Assembly: GCA_024998815.1 (NCBI GenBank)
Contig: JACEUQ010000003.1
Span: 323,900 to 387,899, forward strand
Source: Opitutus sp.
GTDB lineage: Bacteria; Verrucomicrobiota; Verrucomicrobiia; Opitutales; Opitutaceae
DNA length: 64,000 bases
Reading direction: 5' to 3'
Shown: positions 62,477 through 64,000 of the stretch, piece after piece
Layout of the letters: the number at the start of each line of letters is the position of its first letter
How positions within the stretch are numbered: the stretch's first letter is position 1
Translations under genes and position numbers: made by a program
Notes under the pieces: model-generated
Seen by the model: the letters and a program-made list of their open reading frames with translations, nothing else
Databases searched by the model: none
Told to the model about the DNA's origin: nothing

Positions 62477-64000
62477 TCAACCGAGCAGCGCTCGTAGCGC
62501 CTCGGGGGTTTCCACGGGGGCCTGGCAGGTGAAGCGTTCGCACACGTAGGCCAAGGGCCGCCCGTCAGCCGCCGGTTTCATCGCCGCCAGCCACGGTGCG
62601 CGCGCCAAAAGCCAGCGTCCCGCCGGATCATCCCCGGGCACGGCCAACACCACCCGGCGCGGACCGATTTTCTCAACGAGCACGTTGGCCAGCGCGCCGA
62701 ATTCGCTGGTGCGCCGGTCGCCCGCCAGCACGACTTGGCGCGGCATCTCCAGTGCGCGTTCGATCGCGCAAAGCAGCTCGGGCAGCGCGTGCGGCGCCTC
62801 GGACCATTGGGTACGCAGGGATTCGATCGTCGCCAACGCACGGGTACGCAGCGCGTCATCGTGAAACAGGGCCGACATGCGCAACAGGTTGGCCGCCGCC
62901 ACCGAGTTGGGCGAGGGTTCGGCGCCGTCGTAGTCTTCCTTCAACCGCAGCACGATGCTGGTGTCGTCGGCTCGTGAGTTAAAATACCCGCCGTATTCGG
63001 GATCCCAGAACAGCGCGTCCATGACCTGCTGCAAGCCTTCGGCCCAGTGCAGCCAGCGCGGGTCAAAGGTCGCCTCGTAGAGGTCGAGCTGGCCGGCGAT
63101 CAGGTACGCGTAGTCCTCGGCGAACGCCTCGTTGGCGCCGCGTCCGTCGCGGTAGTTTCGATACAGGATCCCGCGCGTCGCGTCGTAGAGCTCGTGCTCG
63201 ATGAACTCCGCCGCGCGCACCGCCGCCATGCAGTAGGTTCCGCCCACTTCGCTCAGGCAGCCGGCAGCCGAAACCGAGGCTCGCGCCAGCGCCGAGATCA
63301 TCAGGCCGTTCCAGGAGGTGATGACTTTGTCGTCGAGCTGAGGACGCGGACGCTGGGCGCGGACCCGGCGCAGTTTAACAAATGCCGCCGCGAGCCGCTC
63401 GGCCGCTTCAGCCGGGGCGAGCTGGTGCAGTTGGGCGGTTTCGACCAGCGGGCGCTGCTGCTTGAGGATGTTTTTCCCGGTGAATTCGTTTTGCGGATCG
63501 AGCGAAAGCGGCACGTTGCCCGCCGCCTCGATTCCGTAATGGTCGCAGACCAGCGCGGCGTCCGCCGGGGGCAGGGCGGCTTCGATCTCGGCGCGGGTCC
63601 AAACGTAGAACGCGCCCTCGGTGATAGTGGCATGGGCGTCCCGCCCATGATTCGGTGTCGGCGAACCCACGGGCGGGACGCCCGTGCCACTCGGAGCCCC
63701 GAGCGCCTGAGTTTCCGGCGTGGCATGGGCGTCCCGCCCATGATTCGGTGTCGGTGAACCCACGGGCGGGACGCCCGTGCCACTCTGAGCCCCGAGCGCC
63801 TGAGTTTCCGGCGTGGCATGGGCGTCTCGCCCATGATTCGGTGTCGGCGAACCCACGGGCGGGACGCCCGTGCCACTCGGAGCCCCGAGCGCCTGAGTTT
63901 CCGGCGTGGCATGGGCGTCCCGCCCATGATTCGGTGTCGGTGAACCCACGGGCGGGACGCCCGTGCCACTCGGAGCCCCGAGCGCCTGCTCTGCCGCCAG
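62477..64000 (-). CDS. YyaL/DUF255 thioredoxin-domain protein, C-terminal part (N-terminus outside window)
   Basis: The frame is open to the window edge. From about 63620 leftwards it matches the YyaL/SPATA20 pattern: GAFYVWTRAEIEAALPPAD, DDKVITSWNGLMISALARAS, EAFAEDYAYLIAGQLDLYEA, YFNSRADDTSIVLRLKEDYD, EPSPNSVAAANLLRMSALF, ending ETPEALRALLG. This is the (alpha/alpha)6 barrel that follows a thioredoxin-like DUF255 domain. Between the two lies an in-frame array of 31-residue repeats, not normal for the family. Function unknown, thiol or sugar epimerase-like. Confidence 0.88.
   Translation of the reverse strand: MAAEQALGAPSGTGVPPVGSPTPNHGRDAHATPETQALGAPSGTGVPPVGSPTPNHGRDAHATPETQALGAQSGTGVPPVGSPTPNHGRDAHATPETQALGAPSGTGVPPVGSPTPNHGRDAHATITEGAFYVWTRAEIEAALPPADAALVCDHYGIEAAGNVPLSLDPQNEFTGKNILKQQRPLVETAQLHQLAPAEAAERLAAAFVKLRRVRAQRPRPQLDDKVITSWNGLMISALARASVSAAGCLSEVGGTYCMAAVRAAEFIEHELYDATRGILYRNYRDGRGANEAFAEDYAYLIAGQLDLYEATFDPRWLHWAEGLQQVMDALFWDPEYGGYFNSRADDTSIVLRLKEDYDGAEPSPNSVAAANLLRMSALFHDDALRTRALATIESLRTQWSEAPHALPELLCAIERALEMPRQVVLAGDRRTSEFGALANVLVEKIGPRRVVLAVPGDDPAGRWLLARAPWLAAMKPAADGRPLAYVCERFTCQAPVETPEALRALLG
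63624..63990. repeat. 93-bp tandem repeat inside the YyaL-like gene
   Basis: Nearly four units with period 93 (CATGGGCG at 63631, 63724, 63817 and 63910). Each has CATGGGCG-TCC-CGCCCATG and CACGGGCG-type hairpins and encodes GTGVPPVGSPTPNHGRDAHA then TPETQALGAPS. Units differ at only a few bases. Because 93 is divisible by three the frame stays open. Confidence 0.93.

Noticed and set aside
63624-63990. CRISPR array
   Set aside because: The period is 93 bp with no variable spacers; almost the whole unit is repeated and is coding. No cas genes in the window.
1-64000. tRNA, rRNA or riboswitch genes
   Set aside because: Intergenic stretches were scanned by eye and are filled by hairpin repeats; no cloverleaf or known riboswitch core was recognised. 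A covariance search could still find one.

Overview
This is a GC-rich bacterial chromosome segment. Gene content and style (DUF2219/LpxR and DUF481 outer-membrane proteins, a GH78 rhamnosidase next to a FucO-type reductase, SlyX, many intergenic hairpin repeats, an IS21-type element with extra genes) suggest a Gram-negative Verrucomicrobiota bacterium, perhaps Opitutaceae. That placement is inference from gene content; there is no rRNA in the window. Two parS-like palindromes in mnmG and mnmE, and dnaN with a perfect DnaA box upstream, suggest the segment lies near the replication origin.

Layout. 1-6.9 kb: 3' -truncated-by-window hsdM, a small membrane protein, a DEDDh exonuclease, a gene split by an IS630 element whose two halves still join in frame, a DUF4190-like membrane protein, a leucine-rich-repeat protein, and the C-terminal stump of a WYL regulator. 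6.9-14.4 kb: a nested pile of mobile DNA. A four-gene IS21-type element sits inside an IS1380-type element, which sits inside an IS630 remnant, which sits inside a group II intron remnant, which sits inside a 0.4-kb repeat (R1). 14.5-31.7 kb: ordinary genes: phosphatidylserine decarboxylase, DUF481 and LpxR-like outer-membrane proteins, an rRNA-type methyltransferase, a SIS-domain plus sugar-kinase pair, a PhoB-like regulator, rhamnosidase and FucO, AmtB, an NAD(P)-binding epimerase and MnmG. 31.9-35.4 kb: two IS1380 copies, one inserted in the other in opposite orientation, between mnmG and mnmE. 37.7-50.6 kb: FIST protein plus hybrid histidine kinase, an AcvB/VirJ-like hydrolase plus MprF-like synthase pair, a MATE exporter, a PLP enzyme, frameshifted exonuclease III, a eukaryote-like SET protein, CinA-like amidase, and a YiiX-like membrane protein. 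50.9-53.3 kb: an apparently complete group II intron in another R1 copy. 53.4-64 kb: dnaN, pssA, a RelE-like protein, a decaying chemosensory cluster (CheW, STAS, CheA fragment, two MCP remnants), SlyX, a response regulator, and a YyaL/DUF255 protein that carries in-frame 93-bp tandem repeats.

How parts work together. psd and pssA are the two steps of phosphatidylethanolamine synthesis. The AcvB-like and MprF-like genes overlap by ATGA and probably make and hydrolyse aminoacyl-phosphatidylglycerol. mnmE and mnmG form the tRNA wobble-uridine modification complex and are separated only by the IS nest. The SIS and kinase genes probably handle amino sugars. The rhamnosidase and FucO probably belong to L-rhamnose/L-fucose use. 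Intergenic DNA is dominated by several families of short hairpins and small inverted-repeat elements, some of which supply stop codons or enter coding sequence.
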